Notes under the pieces: generated by a model
The model's database searches: none
What the model saw: the letters and a program-made list of their open reading frames with translations, nothing else
What the model was told of the DNA's origin: nothing
Translations under genes and position numbers: made by a program
Part shown: piece by piece, positions 8,601 through 16,068 of the stretch
Numbering within the stretch: the first letter of the stretch is position 1
How the letters are laid out: each line of letters starts with the position of its first letter
From: Dehalococcoidia bacterium
Lineage (GTDB): Bacteria > Chloroflexota > Dehalococcoidia > Lucifugimonadales > SHYF01
Direction of reading: 5' to 3'
DNA length: 35,551 bases
Assembly: GCA_030651175.1 (NCBI GenBank)
Contig: JAUSCR010000140.1
Coordinates: 1 to 35,551 of the forward strand

Positions 8601-10183
8601 CCACGCCTGGCGTGGAGCTTATCTCGCCGCCGCCCCACCATGACATCTACTCCATTGAGGACTTGGCGCAGCTCATCCACGACCTGAAGAACGTGAACCC
8701 CAAAGCGCGGATTAACGTGAAGCTGGTGGCCGAGGTGGGCGTGGGCACCATCGCCGCGGGCGTTTCCAAGGCCCACGCCGACGTGGTGCTCATCAGCGGC
8801 GATAGCGGCGGCACCGGGGCATCGCCCGAGTCGTCCATCAAGTACGCTGGCCTGCCCTGGGAGCTGGGCCTGGCTGAGACGCAGCAGGTGCTGGTGAAAA
8901 ATGACCTCCGGGGCCGCATCGTGGTCCAGACAGACGGCCAGTTGAAGACTGGCCGGGACATAGCCATTGCCTGTCTCCTGGGCGCGGAGGAGTTCGGCCT
9001 GTCCACAGCTCCTCTCATCACCCTTGGTTGCATTATGCTGCGCAAGTGCCACCTCAACGCCTGCTCCGTGGGCATCGCTACCCAGGACCCGGAGTTGCGC
9101 AAGATGTTCGCAGGCACCCCGGAGGCACTCATCAACTACTTCTTTTTCCTGGCCGAGCACCTGAGAGAGATCATGGCGCAGCTTGGGTTCCGCACAGTCA
9201 ACGAGATGGTGGGCAGAGTGGACTTGCTGGAGCCCCGCAAGGCCACGGACCACTGGAAGGCCAAAGGCATAGACCTCAGCGGCCTGCTGGCGCGACCGGA
9301 GGAGTCGGACCGAGTGGCCACGTACTGCTGTCAGAAGCAGGACCACGGGCTAGAGAAGGCGCTGGACAATAAGCTCATTGAGCTGGCGGAGAGCGCGCTC
9401 CACGGCAACGGACCGGTGGACGCTAGCCTCCCCATCCGTAACTCCAACACGACCGTGGGCGCCATGCTCAGCGGCGAGGTGGCCAGGCGGTACGGTGAGG
9501 ATGGGCTGCGCGAGGACAGCATCCACTTCCACTTCCGGGGTTCAGCGGGCCAGAGCTTCGGCGCCTTCCTGGCCAAAGGTGTTTCCCTGACACTGGAAGG
9601 CGATACCAACGACTATATGGGCAAGGGGATCTCCGGCGGTCGCATTGTGGTGTACCCGCCAAAGAGGTCCACCTTTGTGCCTGGGGAAAACACCATCATC
9701 GGGAACGTGTCCCTCTATGGTGCTACCGGAGGCCGCGTCTTCATCCTGGGCATGGCTGGGGAGCGTTTTGCCGTGCGCAACAGCGGCGCCCACGCGGTGG
9801 TGGAAAGCGTGGGTGACCACGGGTGTGAGTACATGACTGGGGGCATTGTGGTGGTGCTGGGACGCACAGGACGCAACTTTGCTGCGGGCATGAGCGGGGG
9901 CATAGCCTACGTGTTGGACGAGGACAATGACTTTAGAGAGCAGTACAACCCGGACATGGTAGAGCTGGGGCCTGTGCATGACCTGGCCAATGAGCAAGCC
10001 CTGAAGCAGCTTATCCAGTGGCACCACCAGTACACTGGCAGCGAGAAAGCTTTGAAGGTGCTGGACAACTGGAAGGCTATGCTCCCCAAGTTCGTCAAGG
10101 TCATGCCCATAGCGTACCGCAAGGTGCTGGAGGCCCGCGGCCAGAAACAGCCCAGGGAGCTGGAGCTGGTGCTGAATGGGTAA
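5639..10183 (+). CDS. gltB: Glutamate synthase large subunit (GOGAT alpha)
   Basis: Takes the amide nitrogen of glutamine and transfers it to 2-oxoglutarate, giving two glutamates. About 1514 aa, normal for the bacterial alpha subunit. An N-terminal glutamine amidotransferase domain (about 20-420) begins with nucleophile Cys20 in HDACGVG, preceded by a 19-residue propeptide that is normally cleaved. A central domain follows, then the FMN/2-oxoglutarate domain (about 850-1200) with the 3Fe-4S cysteines Cys1131, Cys1137 and Cys1142, and the C-terminal glycine-rich beta-helix (about 1290-1480). ATG 5639 is chosen because GGTGA lies five bases upstream; TTG 5627 and GTG 5630 are in-frame alternatives. 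The gene overlaps gltD by 8 bases, implying translational coupling. Confidence 0.97.
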   Translation: MTAPQKPVGLYRPEFEHDACGVGIVADILGRNSHRMVELGLEVLESLAHRGACGCDPNTGDGGGMLLQMPHAFFARHNDDIGVTLPGPGEYGVGMVFLPRAPAERARCQQTVEDVVRAEGQRLLGWRDVPVDDREIGYIARDSQPIIRQVFVARGPNTPDQAAFERKLYVIRKRIENEVNRSGIRELGAFYIPSFSSQKLVYKGLLMGNQLRGYYPDLLDPTTESSFVMVHSRFSTNTLGSWRLAHPYRCIAHNGEINTLRGNINWMTARQAVVESNLFGEDIKKLFPILTPGASDTATLDNAFEFLLMGGRSLPHVMAMLIPEAWEGNRQISPERRAFYEYHSSLMEPWDGPALIAFTDGVRIGANLDRNGLRPFRYTVTKDHLVVMASETGVLDIPPEDVLYKGRLRPGRMILVDPVRGRILDDDDIKAELAQRQPYGRWLEENLVRMEDLPAVAELQEVEFGTLLERQQAFGYTLEELRMILQPMAETGAEAIGSMGNDTPLAVLSDRPQLLFNYFKQLFAQVTNPPLDAIREELVTSLEVTVGETRNILEETPEHCRQLKLPYPVLTNEEMEQVRRVDVNGIRAKTLSALFKVKEGPGSLKRAVDRLCQEAAQAAREGYAILILSDRGMDAENAPMPSLLATSAVHHHLIREGLRMKVGLVVESGEPREVHQFALLVGYGASAVNPYLAYETLAGMAEQGVLPAGVDAHVAEKNFIKALHKSLLKVASKMGISTIQGYRGAQIFEAVGLNQETIDKYFTWTPSRVGGIGIDVIEQEALLRHARAFGDDRVPGEMELDMGGQYQWRRDGEYHMWNPEAIAKLQYASKTNNYQVYREFAKLAEEYEQRLCTLRGLLEFKPATKPVPLEEVEPASEIVKRFHTGAISLGAISREAHETLAIATNRIGARSNTGEGGEDYHRFTRDANGDSRSSAIKQVASGRFGVTPNYLVNATDLQIKMAQGSKPGEGGQLPGHKISEYIGWVRSTTPGVELISPPPHHDIYSIEDLAQLIHDLKNVNPKARINVKLVAEVGVGTIAAGVSKAHADVVLISGDSGGTGASPESSIKYAGLPWELGLAETQQVLVKNDLRGRIVVQTDGQLKTGRDIAIACLLGAEEFGLSTAPLITLGCIMLRKCHLNACSVGIATQDPELRKMFAGTPEALINYFFFLAEHLREIMAQLGFRTVNEMVGRVDLLEPRKATDHWKAKGIDLSGLLARPEESDRVATYCCQKQDHGLEKALDNKLIELAESALHGNGPVDASLPIRNSNTTVGAMLSGEVARRYGEDGLREDSIHFHFRGSAGQSFGAFLAKGVSLTLEGDTNDYMGKGISGGRIVVYPPKRSTFVPGENTIIGNVSLYGATGGRVFILGMAGERFAVRNSGAHAVVESVGDHGCEYMTGGIVVVLGRTGRNFAAGMSGGIAYVLDEDNDFREQYNPDMVELGPVHDLANEQALKQLIQWHHQYTGSEKALKVLDNWKAMLPKFVKVMPIAYRKVLEARGQKQPRELELVLNG

Positions 10184-11636
10184 AGTCACCGGCTTCCAGG
10201 AGTACCGCCGCCAGCCTCCCCAGCGCCAGCCGGTGCTGGAACGGGTCAAGCACTGGCAGGAGTTCTACCAGCCCTGGCCAGAGCCTAATGCCCGCGAGCA
10301 GGCCGCTCGGTGTATGGACTGTGCCGTGCCTTTCTGTCACACAGGCTGTCCCCTGGGTAACATAATCCCTGACTTCAACGACCTGGTGTACCGCGGCCGG
10401 TGGGAGCAGGCGCTGGATAGGTTGCATGCCACCAACAATTTCCCGGAGTTCACTGGCAGGATATGTCCCGCCCCCTGCGAGGCCTCCTGCGTCCTTAGCA
10501 TCAACCAGGACCCGGTGACCATCGAGTATATCGAAAAGGCCATCGCCGACAGGGGGTTCGCCGAAGGGTGGATCAAACCGCAGCCTCCAGCCCAGAGAAC
10601 GGGCAAGAGGGTTGCGGTTGTGGGTTCAGGGCCCGCAGGGCTGGCGGCGGCGCAGCAGCTTAACCGCGCAGGGCACACAGTCACCGTCTTTGAGCGGGAC
10701 AACTACATCGGCGGCTTGCTCACCCTGGGCATCCCGGACTTCAAGCTGGACAAAGGCGTCGTCCAGCGGCGCGTGGACATCATGGCGCAGGAGGGCATCA
10801 CATTCAAGACTGGCGTCAACGTGGGCGTGGACCTGCCCGCCGGCGAGCTCCTGGCCACCTTCGACGCCGTGTGCCTTACGGGAGGCGCTACCGAGTCCCG
10901 TGACCTTCCAGTACCAGGCAGGGAGCTCAAGGGCGTCCACCTGGCCATGGAGTACCTCACCCAGCAGAACAGGCTGGTCGCGGGAGAGAAGGCGCCGTCC
11001 CGGGCCCGCATCACCGCCGAGGGCAAACGTGTGGTCATCCTGGGCGGTGGCGACACAGGCGCCGACTGCCTGGGCACGGCCCACCGCCAGGGTGCGGAGG
11101 TGGTGCACCAGTTCGAAATCCTGCCAGAGCCGCCCTCTGCTCGCCCTGCCGACAACCCGTGGCCATACTGGCCCCTGGTACTCAGGCTGTCGGCGGCCCA
11201 CGAGGAAGGTGGCCTACGGGACTACGCTATCTCCACCAAGCGCTTTTCGGGGCGCAATGGACGTGTGCAGAAGCTGCACGCCGTTAAGGTGGAGTGGCAG
11301 CGCGACGCCACTGGCCGCTTCGCTATGAAGGAGATACCTGGAACAGACTTCGAGGTGGAGGCGGACCTGGTGCTCCTGGCCCTGGGTTTCACACACCCGG
11401 AGAACTATCTGCTCAAGGGACTGGGTGTGGAGCTGGACCCCCGTGGCAACGCCAAAGCAGGCCCGGATATGATGACCAGCGTTCCGGGCATCTTCGCCGC
11501 GGGAGACCTGCGCCGTGGTCAGTCGCTGGTGGTGTGGGCCATCGCCGAGGGGCGGGAGGCCGCCCACCACCTGGACAAGTACCTCATGGGCTCCACCAAG
11601 CTGCCCCGCAGCCTGCCCGGCGCGCTGCCGAGGTAG
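10176..11636 (+). CDS. gltD: Glutamate synthase small subunit (GOGAT beta)
   Basis: Passes electrons from NAD(P)H via FAD and 4Fe-4S clusters to the large subunit. At 486 aa it has the standard length. N-terminal cluster cysteines are Cys46, Cys49, Cys54, Cys58 and then Cys97, Cys101, Cys105 (CPAPCEASC). An FAD-binding GSGPAG lies at 150-155, the NADPH-binding GGGDTG at 290-295, and a GIFAAGD motif near the C-terminus closes the FAD site. Its ATG lies inside the last codons of gltB, so the two subunits are almost certainly co-translated. All diagnostic residues are present. Confidence 0.97.
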   Translation: MGKVTGFQEYRRQPPQRQPVLERVKHWQEFYQPWPEPNAREQAARCMDCAVPFCHTGCPLGNIIPDFNDLVYRGRWEQALDRLHATNNFPEFTGRICPAPCEASCVLSINQDPVTIEYIEKAIADRGFAEGWIKPQPPAQRTGKRVAVVGSGPAGLAAAQQLNRAGHTVTVFERDNYIGGLLTLGIPDFKLDKGVVQRRVDIMAQEGITFKTGVNVGVDLPAGELLATFDAVCLTGGATESRDLPVPGRELKGVHLAMEYLTQQNRLVAGEKAPSRARITAEGKRVVILGGGDTGADCLGTAHRQGAEVVHQFEILPEPPSARPADNPWPYWPLVLRLSAAHEEGGLRDYAISTKRFSGRNGRVQKLHAVKVEWQRDATGRFAMKEIPGTDFEVEADLVLLALGFTHPENYLLKGLGVELDPRGNAKAGPDMMTSVPGIFAAGDLRRGQSLVVWAIAEGREAAHHLDKYLMGSTKLPRSLPGALPR

Positions 11637-11721
11637 GGACACTACCAGCCGGCTGTCCCGCTGGCAGGCCTGATGTTATGATAGCTCCGCCTCCGCTACT
11701 TCATTGCTGCGGGAGGGAGAT

Positions 11722-12201
11722 GTGACCCAACAACAGACGGTACCAGAGCCTACTGGCCCTTACTTGCAAGTCGCGTGCTTGTGCGAGAACGTGGTACAAC
11801 GTGCCGACGGAGTACTGACGCTCGTGAATATTGTGGACCGCCTGACTCTAACCACACAAGGCACTGGAGCCCCTGAGACTATGCCGCCTACAAACTACCT
11901 GTTCAATCTTGTGCTGGTATTCAAGTCGGGAAGAGCCAGAGGACGCTATGACCTTCAGATAGTGCCTCAGTTCCCAGACGGTTCCAGTAAGCAGCCCACA
12001 ATTATGAGCCTCAACTTCGAAGGGGAAGATGACCGGGGAATTCAGCTCGTTCACCAAGCCATGATCCAGCTAACGCAAGAGGGACTCCACTGGTTCAATA
12101 TATATTTAGCAGGTAGCTTAGTAACGAGATTGCCCTTGCGGGTAGTATACGCAAGGATACTGGGAGGCTTGGGCCCCTCTACGGGACGCCAAGGGGGATA
12201 G
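11722..12201 (+). CDS. Small protein of unknown function (possibly DUF6941-like)
   Basis: A predicted soluble protein of 159 aa. The segment YLQVACLCENVVQRADG followed by LTLVNIVDRLT resembles DUF6941-type proteins, which begin with a similar strand pattern around a statement of 'cell/operator state', but I recognise this only loosely and no function is known. The C-terminal half alternates hydrophobic residues as in a beta sandwich. GTG 11722 is chosen because GGAGG lies five bases upstream; a TTG 18 bases earlier would overlap that site. Its 3' end overlaps the 3' end of the convergent small gene by 23 bases. There is no visible link to the nitrogen genes before it. Confidence 0.7.
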   Translation: MTQQQTVPEPTGPYLQVACLCENVVQRADGVLTLVNIVDRLTLTTQGTGAPETMPPTNYLFNLVLVFKSGRARGRYDLQIVPQFPDGSSKQPTIMSLNFEGEDDRGIQLVHQAMIQLTQEGLHWFNIYLAGSLVTRLPLRVVYARILGGLGPSTGRQGG

Positions 12202-12499
12202 GATCACTCCGTATGCCCGACAGAGGGACGTTTGCCGCACCACTTGTAATCACAGGGGAGGACTCGTAGATCCATATCACTGGTATCGACCGCGACAGGA
12301 ACTCCTGTAGATCGGACTCATCATTGAACGTCTCGTCTATACCGGTTAGATACGCCTCAATCTTCAGAAGCATAGAACGCTCCTCGCTTGGAAGGTTGGG
12401 GGCATCCCAGTCCACATCTTCAATGAAGCGTCTGACCAAAGCAAGCGGCGCTTTGCCGATCAGGTACGCCGAAAGTATCTGTTGAGTAGCGTGCCTCAT
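12179..12499 (-). CDS. Hypothetical small protein
   Basis: I do not recognise this 106-aa protein. The first 70 residues have a plausible helical, acidic composition (VRRFIEDVDWD, SEERSMLLKIEAYLTG, ESDLQEFLSRSI). The last 30 look like low-information tail sequence that runs into the convergent gene. An AGGAG lies 12 bases before the ATG, a long spacing. It diverges from the small gene at 12531 across a 31-base gap, so the two probably share a regulatory region. The opposed layout and size could suit a two-component module, but nothing in the sequence proves it. Confidence 0.5.
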   Translation of the reverse strand: MRHATQQILSAYLIGKAPLALVRRFIEDVDWDAPNLPSEERSMLLKIEAYLTGIDETFNDESDLQEFLSRSIPVIWIYESSPVITSGAANVPLSGIRSDPIPLGVP

Positions 12500-12530
12500 T
12501 TTGAATCCACACTCCTAAGAAGTAGTCTAT

Positions 12531-12839
12531 ATGTCTAAGGATTACGTGTCAAGAACCCAGCTACGGGCGCTGTTTCATCGGTACGGAGTTTGGGAAGGAT
12601 TGCGTGGGGGAGCCTTTTCTTATGCCCCGAATGACAAGGTAATCATCCCGGTCAAACACGGCCACTGGCCTCCCGGTGGGGTTCAGCTTTACCACAAATG
12701 GAAGGATGCCCTTGGGAGGCACGTAGTCACGACTCACATGGTTTTGGACGTTGATGGCTGGCCGGTGCATTGGGATGAGAAGGACCTCATCGTTGGTGAA
12801 ATCAAATACATCCATAGAGCTAGCCTAGACCTTCCGTGA
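12531..12839 (+). CDS. Hypothetical small basic protein
   Basis: Unrecognised 102-aa protein, rich in His, Trp and Lys. It appears to be a compact alpha/beta fold with a run of short strands (VIIPVKHGHW, HVVTTHMVLDVDGWPVHW). There is no signal peptide or membrane segment. The ATG at 12531 is preceded by a purine-rich AAGAAG. It is transcribed away from the hypothetical gene at 12179-12499. Base composition is a little lower in GC than in the flanking gltD and nadE, as in its two small neighbours, so the three may be a transferred patch. Confidence 0.55.
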   Translation: MSKDYVSRTQLRALFHRYGVWEGLRGGAFSYAPNDKVIIPVKHGHWPPGGVQLYHKWKDALGRHVVTTHMVLDVDGWPVHWDEKDLIVGEIKYIHRASLDLP

Positions 12840-12959
12840 GCTTACAGGAGGCTACTACGTTGCCTCCGCTCTGTCTTCTCGTCAACTCCTTCCACTGATA
12901 GAGCGTTCCTCTCGTATGCTATACTTTGAGCCAGCTTACGGGATAGGAACTCTTGTCTC

Positions 12960-14699
12960 ATGCGCACATTCCGACTGGCCATGGCCCAGATGAACCCCAC
13001 CGTGGGCGACCTGGAGGGCAACACCGCCAAAATCCTCCAGTACATTGATGACGCACGCTCCCTGGGCGCCGACCTGGTAGCCTTCCCGGAGCTTGCCATC
13101 TGCGGCTATCCCCCCGAGGACCTGCTTTTCAAGCCCCAGTTCATCCGCGACAACCGTCGCTATCTGGACCAGGTGGTGGCCGCCAGCCGTGGCATCGCCG
13201 TGGTGGTGGGATTCGCCCACGCCGATGGCGACCTGTACAACGCCGCCGCCGTAGCCTATGACGGCAAGCTGGTGGACATATACCACAAGATGTACCTGCC
13301 CACCTACGGTGTTTTCGACGAGGACAGGTATTTCCGGGCAGGCCGCCGGTGTCCCGTCTACGTCATCAACGGAGTGGGCGTGGGCGTGAACATCTGCGAG
13401 GACATCTGGTACGCCCTGGGGCCCACGCCTGTCCAGCGGGATGCCGGTGCGGAGTTGATTGTCAACATCAACGGCTCACCCTACTACGCTGGCAAAAGCA
13501 GCTTCCGGGAGCGCATGGTGGCCGCCCGCGCCCAGGACAATCAGCTTTTCGTTTCCTACACCAACATGGTCGGCGGGCAGGACGAGCTGGTCTTTGATGG
13601 GGGCAGCATGGTCTTTGACCACCGTGGCGAGTTGGTGGCGCGCGGCCCCCAGTTCCAGGAGGCCCTGGTGGTGGCCGACCTGGACGTGGAGCCGGTTTTC
13701 AGCGCCCGCCTGCACGATCCCAGGCCCCGCAAGGAGAACCAGGAAACCTTGCAACAGATAGGCGCTCCCGTCAAAATCCACGTCTCGGACTACCAGGACC
13801 GTGGCCCACGTCCTCACATTCCCAAGCAGGAGTGGCAGCCCCTGGAGCCTCTGGCCGAGGTCTACGCGGCCCTGGTCATGGGCACCCGGGACTACGTCCG
13901 CAAGAGCGGTTTCCAGAAGGTGCTCCTTGGCCTATCCGGAGGCATTGACTCCTCCTTCACTGTAACCGTGGCTGTGGATGCCCTGGGCAAGGAGAACGTG
14001 GTGGCCGTCTCCATGCCATCCCGCTACTCCTCCGAGGGAAGCATACTCCATGCCCGGCAGGTGGCGGATAGCCTGGGCATAGAGCTTCGCGCCATCCCAA
14101 TCGAGCCTGCCCACCAGGCATACCTGGACATGCTGGAACCCAGCTTTCGAGGAACCCAGCCGGGCGTTGCCGAGGAGAACGTTCAGGCCCGCATTCGCGG
14201 CAACATCCTGATGGCGCTGTCCAACAAGCTGGGGTGGCTGGTGCTATCCACAGGCAACAAGAGCGAGTTGTCCGTGGGATACTCCACCCTCTACGGCGAC
14301 ATGGCTGGCGGCTTCGCCGTGCTGAAGGACGTGCCCAAGACCCTGGTCTACCGCCTGGCGGAGTGGCGCAACGCCCACGGCACCCCCCGCAACGTGATTC
14401 CTGAAGAGGTGCTGAACAAGCCCCCCAGCCCGGAGCTGCGGGCTAACCAGAAGACAGAGGAGGAGCGAATCCCCTACAGCCTTATGGACCCCATCCTGAA
14501 GGCCTACGTGGAGGACGACCGTACCTTTGAGGAGATGTTGGGCATGGGCTTTGCTGCCGACCAAGTGAAGCAGGTGATACAGTGGGTGGACCGCAGCGAG
14601 TACAAGCGGCGGCAGGCACCCCCGGGGGTCAAGATAACACCGCGCAACTTTGGCCGCGACCGCCGCATGCCAATAGTGAACCGGTACAAGCACTTCTAG
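12960..14699 (+). CDS. nadE: Glutamine-dependent NAD+ synthetase
   Basis: Final step of NAD synthesis: amidation of deamido-NAD+ using glutamine as nitrogen donor and ATP. At 579 aa it has two domains. The N-terminal nitrilase-type glutaminase carries the catalytic triad Glu44 (FPELAICGY), Lys110 (HKMYLPTY) and Cys146 (NICEDIW). The C-terminal ATP-pyrophosphatase domain has the SGGIDSS loop near residue 327 and STGNKSELSVGY near 430. The stop codon TAG (14697-14699) lies inside the terminal inverted repeat of an interspersed element, so the element abuts the gene exactly. Dependence on glutamine fits the upstream nitrogen-assimilation genes, though it has its own start region. Confidence 0.97.
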   Translation: MRTFRLAMAQMNPTVGDLEGNTAKILQYIDDARSLGADLVAFPELAICGYPPEDLLFKPQFIRDNRRYLDQVVAASRGIAVVVGFAHADGDLYNAAAVAYDGKLVDIYHKMYLPTYGVFDEDRYFRAGRRCPVYVINGVGVGVNICEDIWYALGPTPVQRDAGAELIVNINGSPYYAGKSSFRERMVAARAQDNQLFVSYTNMVGGQDELVFDGGSMVFDHRGELVARGPQFQEALVVADLDVEPVFSARLHDPRPRKENQETLQQIGAPVKIHVSDYQDRGPRPHIPKQEWQPLEPLAEVYAALVMGTRDYVRKSGFQKVLLGLSGGIDSSFTVTVAVDALGKENVVAVSMPSRYSSEGSILHARQVADSLGIELRAIPIEPAHQAYLDMLEPSFRGTQPGVAEENVQARIRGNILMALSNKLGWLVLSTGNKSELSVGYSTLYGDMAGGFAVLKDVPKTLVYRLAEWRNAHGTPRNVIPEEVLNKPPSPELRANQKTEEERIPYSLMDPILKAYVEDDRTFEEMLGMGFAADQVKQVIQWVDRSEYKRRQAPPGVKITPRNFGRDRRMPIVNRYKHF

Positions 14700-14844
14700 C
14701 AGGGTGAGGAAAAACCTCTTCGACCATCCCCCTGACCCCCTTCCTGGCCAGGAAGGGGGTGAAATGGATATCTGGGGGATACCCCCAGACCCCCACCAAA
14801 GGGGCTTTGCCCCTCTGGACTTCCCTTTTTCAGCACCCTGCTAG
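14696..14844. mobile_element. Family-B MITE-like element with terminal inverted repeats
   Basis: The left end CTAGCAGGGTG then AGGAAAAA is matched at the right by the reverse complement of CTAGCAGGGTG then CTGAAAAA, giving an imperfect 19-base terminal inverted repeat. The interior contains the palindrome CCCCTTCCTGGCCAGGAAGG and CCCCC/GGGGG hairpins. It is too short to encode a transposase. Related copies lie at 17658-17856 (inverted), 25997-26106 and, more diverged, 27146-27254. Confidence 0.75.
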
Positions 14845-14859
14845 TCTCGGCACAACCCA

Positions 14860-14888
14860 TTGACACCAGGCCAGTGCCTGCGTACAGT
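14860..14888 (+). promoter_or_regulatory. Sigma70-type promoter of the cobalamin riboswitch operon
   Basis: TTGACA (14860-14865), 17-base spacer, TACAGT (14883-14888). Transcription would begin near 14895, about 33 bases before the aptamer. Confidence 0.75.
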
Positions 14889-14927
14889 AGTAATGTTCCT
14901 TAGCAATTTAACAACCTCATATTCTCT

Positions 14928-15090
14928 CCCGGGCGCCAGCAACGGCTCAAATGGGAAGGCGGTGTAATTCCGCCACGGTTGCGCCACTGTGAACGGGGAG
15001 CCTGCCAGCACAATGCCACTGTCCTTCTACGAAGGATGGGAAGGCGCTGGCCAGGCGATGACCCGCAAGTCAGGAGACCTGCCCGGTAAG
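14928..15090 (+). ncRNA. Cobalamin riboswitch aptamer
   Basis: The conserved core elements appear in order: AATGGGAAGGCGGTG then TTCCGCCACGG, GCGCCACTGTGAACGGGG, GAAGGCGC with GATGACCCG, and the exact B12 box AAGTCAGGAGACCTGCC at 15067-15083. This is the class-I cobalamin aptamer that binds adenosylcobalamin. It controls the downstream ECF-S/DUF4430/oxidoreductase operon, presumably shutting it down when vitamin B12 is plentiful. Confidence 0.95.
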
Positions 15091-15185
15091 AAGTGCTCTA
15101 CTCTGCGCCATACAGAGGACGCCCCGCGATGGTTGCCTTTACCCTGGTTTGGGTTAAAGGCGAAATCGCTATTCCACTAGCTAGT

Positions 15186-15213
15186 CCCCGCGTCGAGTAG
15201 AGCGGGGTTTTTT
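15186..15213 (+). terminator. Riboswitch-controlled intrinsic terminator
   Basis: CCCCGC (15186-15191) pairs with GCGGGG (15202-15207), followed by six T residues. GCTCTACTC at 15095-15103, just after the aptamer, is perfectly complementary to GAGTAGAGC at 15195-15203, which covers the loop and the first bases of the 3' arm. That is a ready antiterminator. A separate hairpin at 15135-15161 bridges the space between the two partners. Repression by ligand is inferred from the usual behaviour of the class. Confidence 0.85.
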
Positions 15214-15253
15214 GTTGCCTTGACAGGAAGGGGATTGTTGGCTGCTGGCATCA

Positions 15254-15338
15254 CCCGCTCATTTCCTTCGACAAGCTCAGGATGAGCGGGAGTGCTTTTC
15301 CGCTCGTGGTGAGCCTGTCGAACCATACGAGCGGAAAA
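15254..15338. repeat. Family-C double hairpin element
   Basis: The first hairpin pairs CCCGCTCAT (15254-15262) with ATGAGCGGG (15282-15290). The second has a perfect 12-bp stem, 15296-15307 with 15327-15338 (TTTTCCGCTCGT). Loop sequences contain TTCGACAAGCTCAGG and GAGCCTGTCGAA, themselves complementary. It lies between the riboswitch terminator and the first gene of the operon. Confidence 0.65.
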
Positions 15339-15414
15339 GTCAACCTTATTGTGAACAGAGCCAAACGGGATGAAGACAATCGGATAGGATTAGTCGCGTG
15401 AAAGGGAGGTTATC

Positions 15415-16068
15415 ATGGAAGAGCATACCTACGAGCTGATTCAGGCACGGGCCGTCCCAGGCCCTTGGGCCAGAAGGTGGCGCTGGCTTAACGTTCCACG
15501 CGCGCTGGCCGATACCGCCGCTATCCTGGCTTTTGTGGCCGCTATCCTGGCCACCAACTACGCCCTGGCCAGCTTCCCCAACGTGAAGCTGTTCGACCTG
15601 ATGGTATTCCTTGCTGGCTATACCCTGGGCTTCCGGAAGGGAGCCGCCGTGGCCGTGGTAGCCTGGCTGGTTTACGGCAATTTCAACCCTTACGGCCCTA
15701 CCACCGCACCTCTTCTGGCCACCGTCATGGCCGCGGAGACGGTCTACGCCGTTGCTGGCGCCTTGATTCGCAGGCTGGTCGCGCCAGGGAGCGTTCGATT
15801 GCTGCCCAGCAGGAGCGGCCTTCTGTTCGCCGTGGCCGCTGTCGTATCCACACTGGCATATGACGTGGCCGCCAACGTCTATACCGGCATCTCCTGGGCT
15901 ATGTTCGCCGGGTCTGCCGACTACTCCCGCTGGATAGTTACAGCGCTCTTTAACCCAGGAGCTCTCTTTTTTGCCGCAGCACACCTCTCTAGCAACGCCC
16001 TGTTCTTCGCCGCATTTGCTCCGCTATTGATCAAAGGGGCCGAGAAGGTCAGAAAGGGGAGCGCTTGA
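15415..16068 (+). CDS. ECF-type transporter S component, probably cobalamin-specific
   Basis: Integral membrane protein of 217 aa with about six hydrophobic segments, the usual size and topology of substrate-binding (S) subunits of energy-coupling factor transporters. The pattern LFDLMVFLAGYTLGFRKGAA followed by the NFNPYG turn, and the C-terminal SSNALFFAAFAP, resemble S components. Control by a cobalamin riboswitch points to vitamin B12 or a precursor as substrate, like CbrT-type proteins. No A or T (ATPase or transmembrane coupling) genes are nearby, so it would share a module encoded elsewhere, as group II ECF transporters do. The ATG at 15415 follows AAGGGAGG. Substrate is inferred from context. 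Confidence 0.75.
   Translation: MEEHTYELIQARAVPGPWARRWRWLNVPRALADTAAILAFVAAILATNYALASFPNVKLFDLMVFLAGYTLGFRKGAAVAVVAWLVYGNFNPYGPTTAPLLATVMAAETVYAVAGALIRRLVAPGSVRLLPSRSGLLFAVAAVVSTLAYDVAANVYTGISWAMFAGSADYSRWIVTALFNPGALFFAAAHLSSNALFFAAFAPLLIKGAEKVRKGSA

Noticed and set aside
12179-12839. Toxin-antitoxin pair
   Set aside because: The two small genes are divergent rather than in tandem, and neither shows a recognisable toxin or antitoxin motif.
14989-15180. Open frame of 63 codons inside the cobalamin riboswitch
   Set aside because: It overlaps the aptamer and expression platform, has no ribosome-binding site and encodes nothing recognisable.
15346-15984. Long minus-strand frame opposite the ECF-S gene
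   Set aside because: It is antisense to a clear membrane protein, and its Gly/His-rich translation is typical of a shadow of GC-rich coding DNA.
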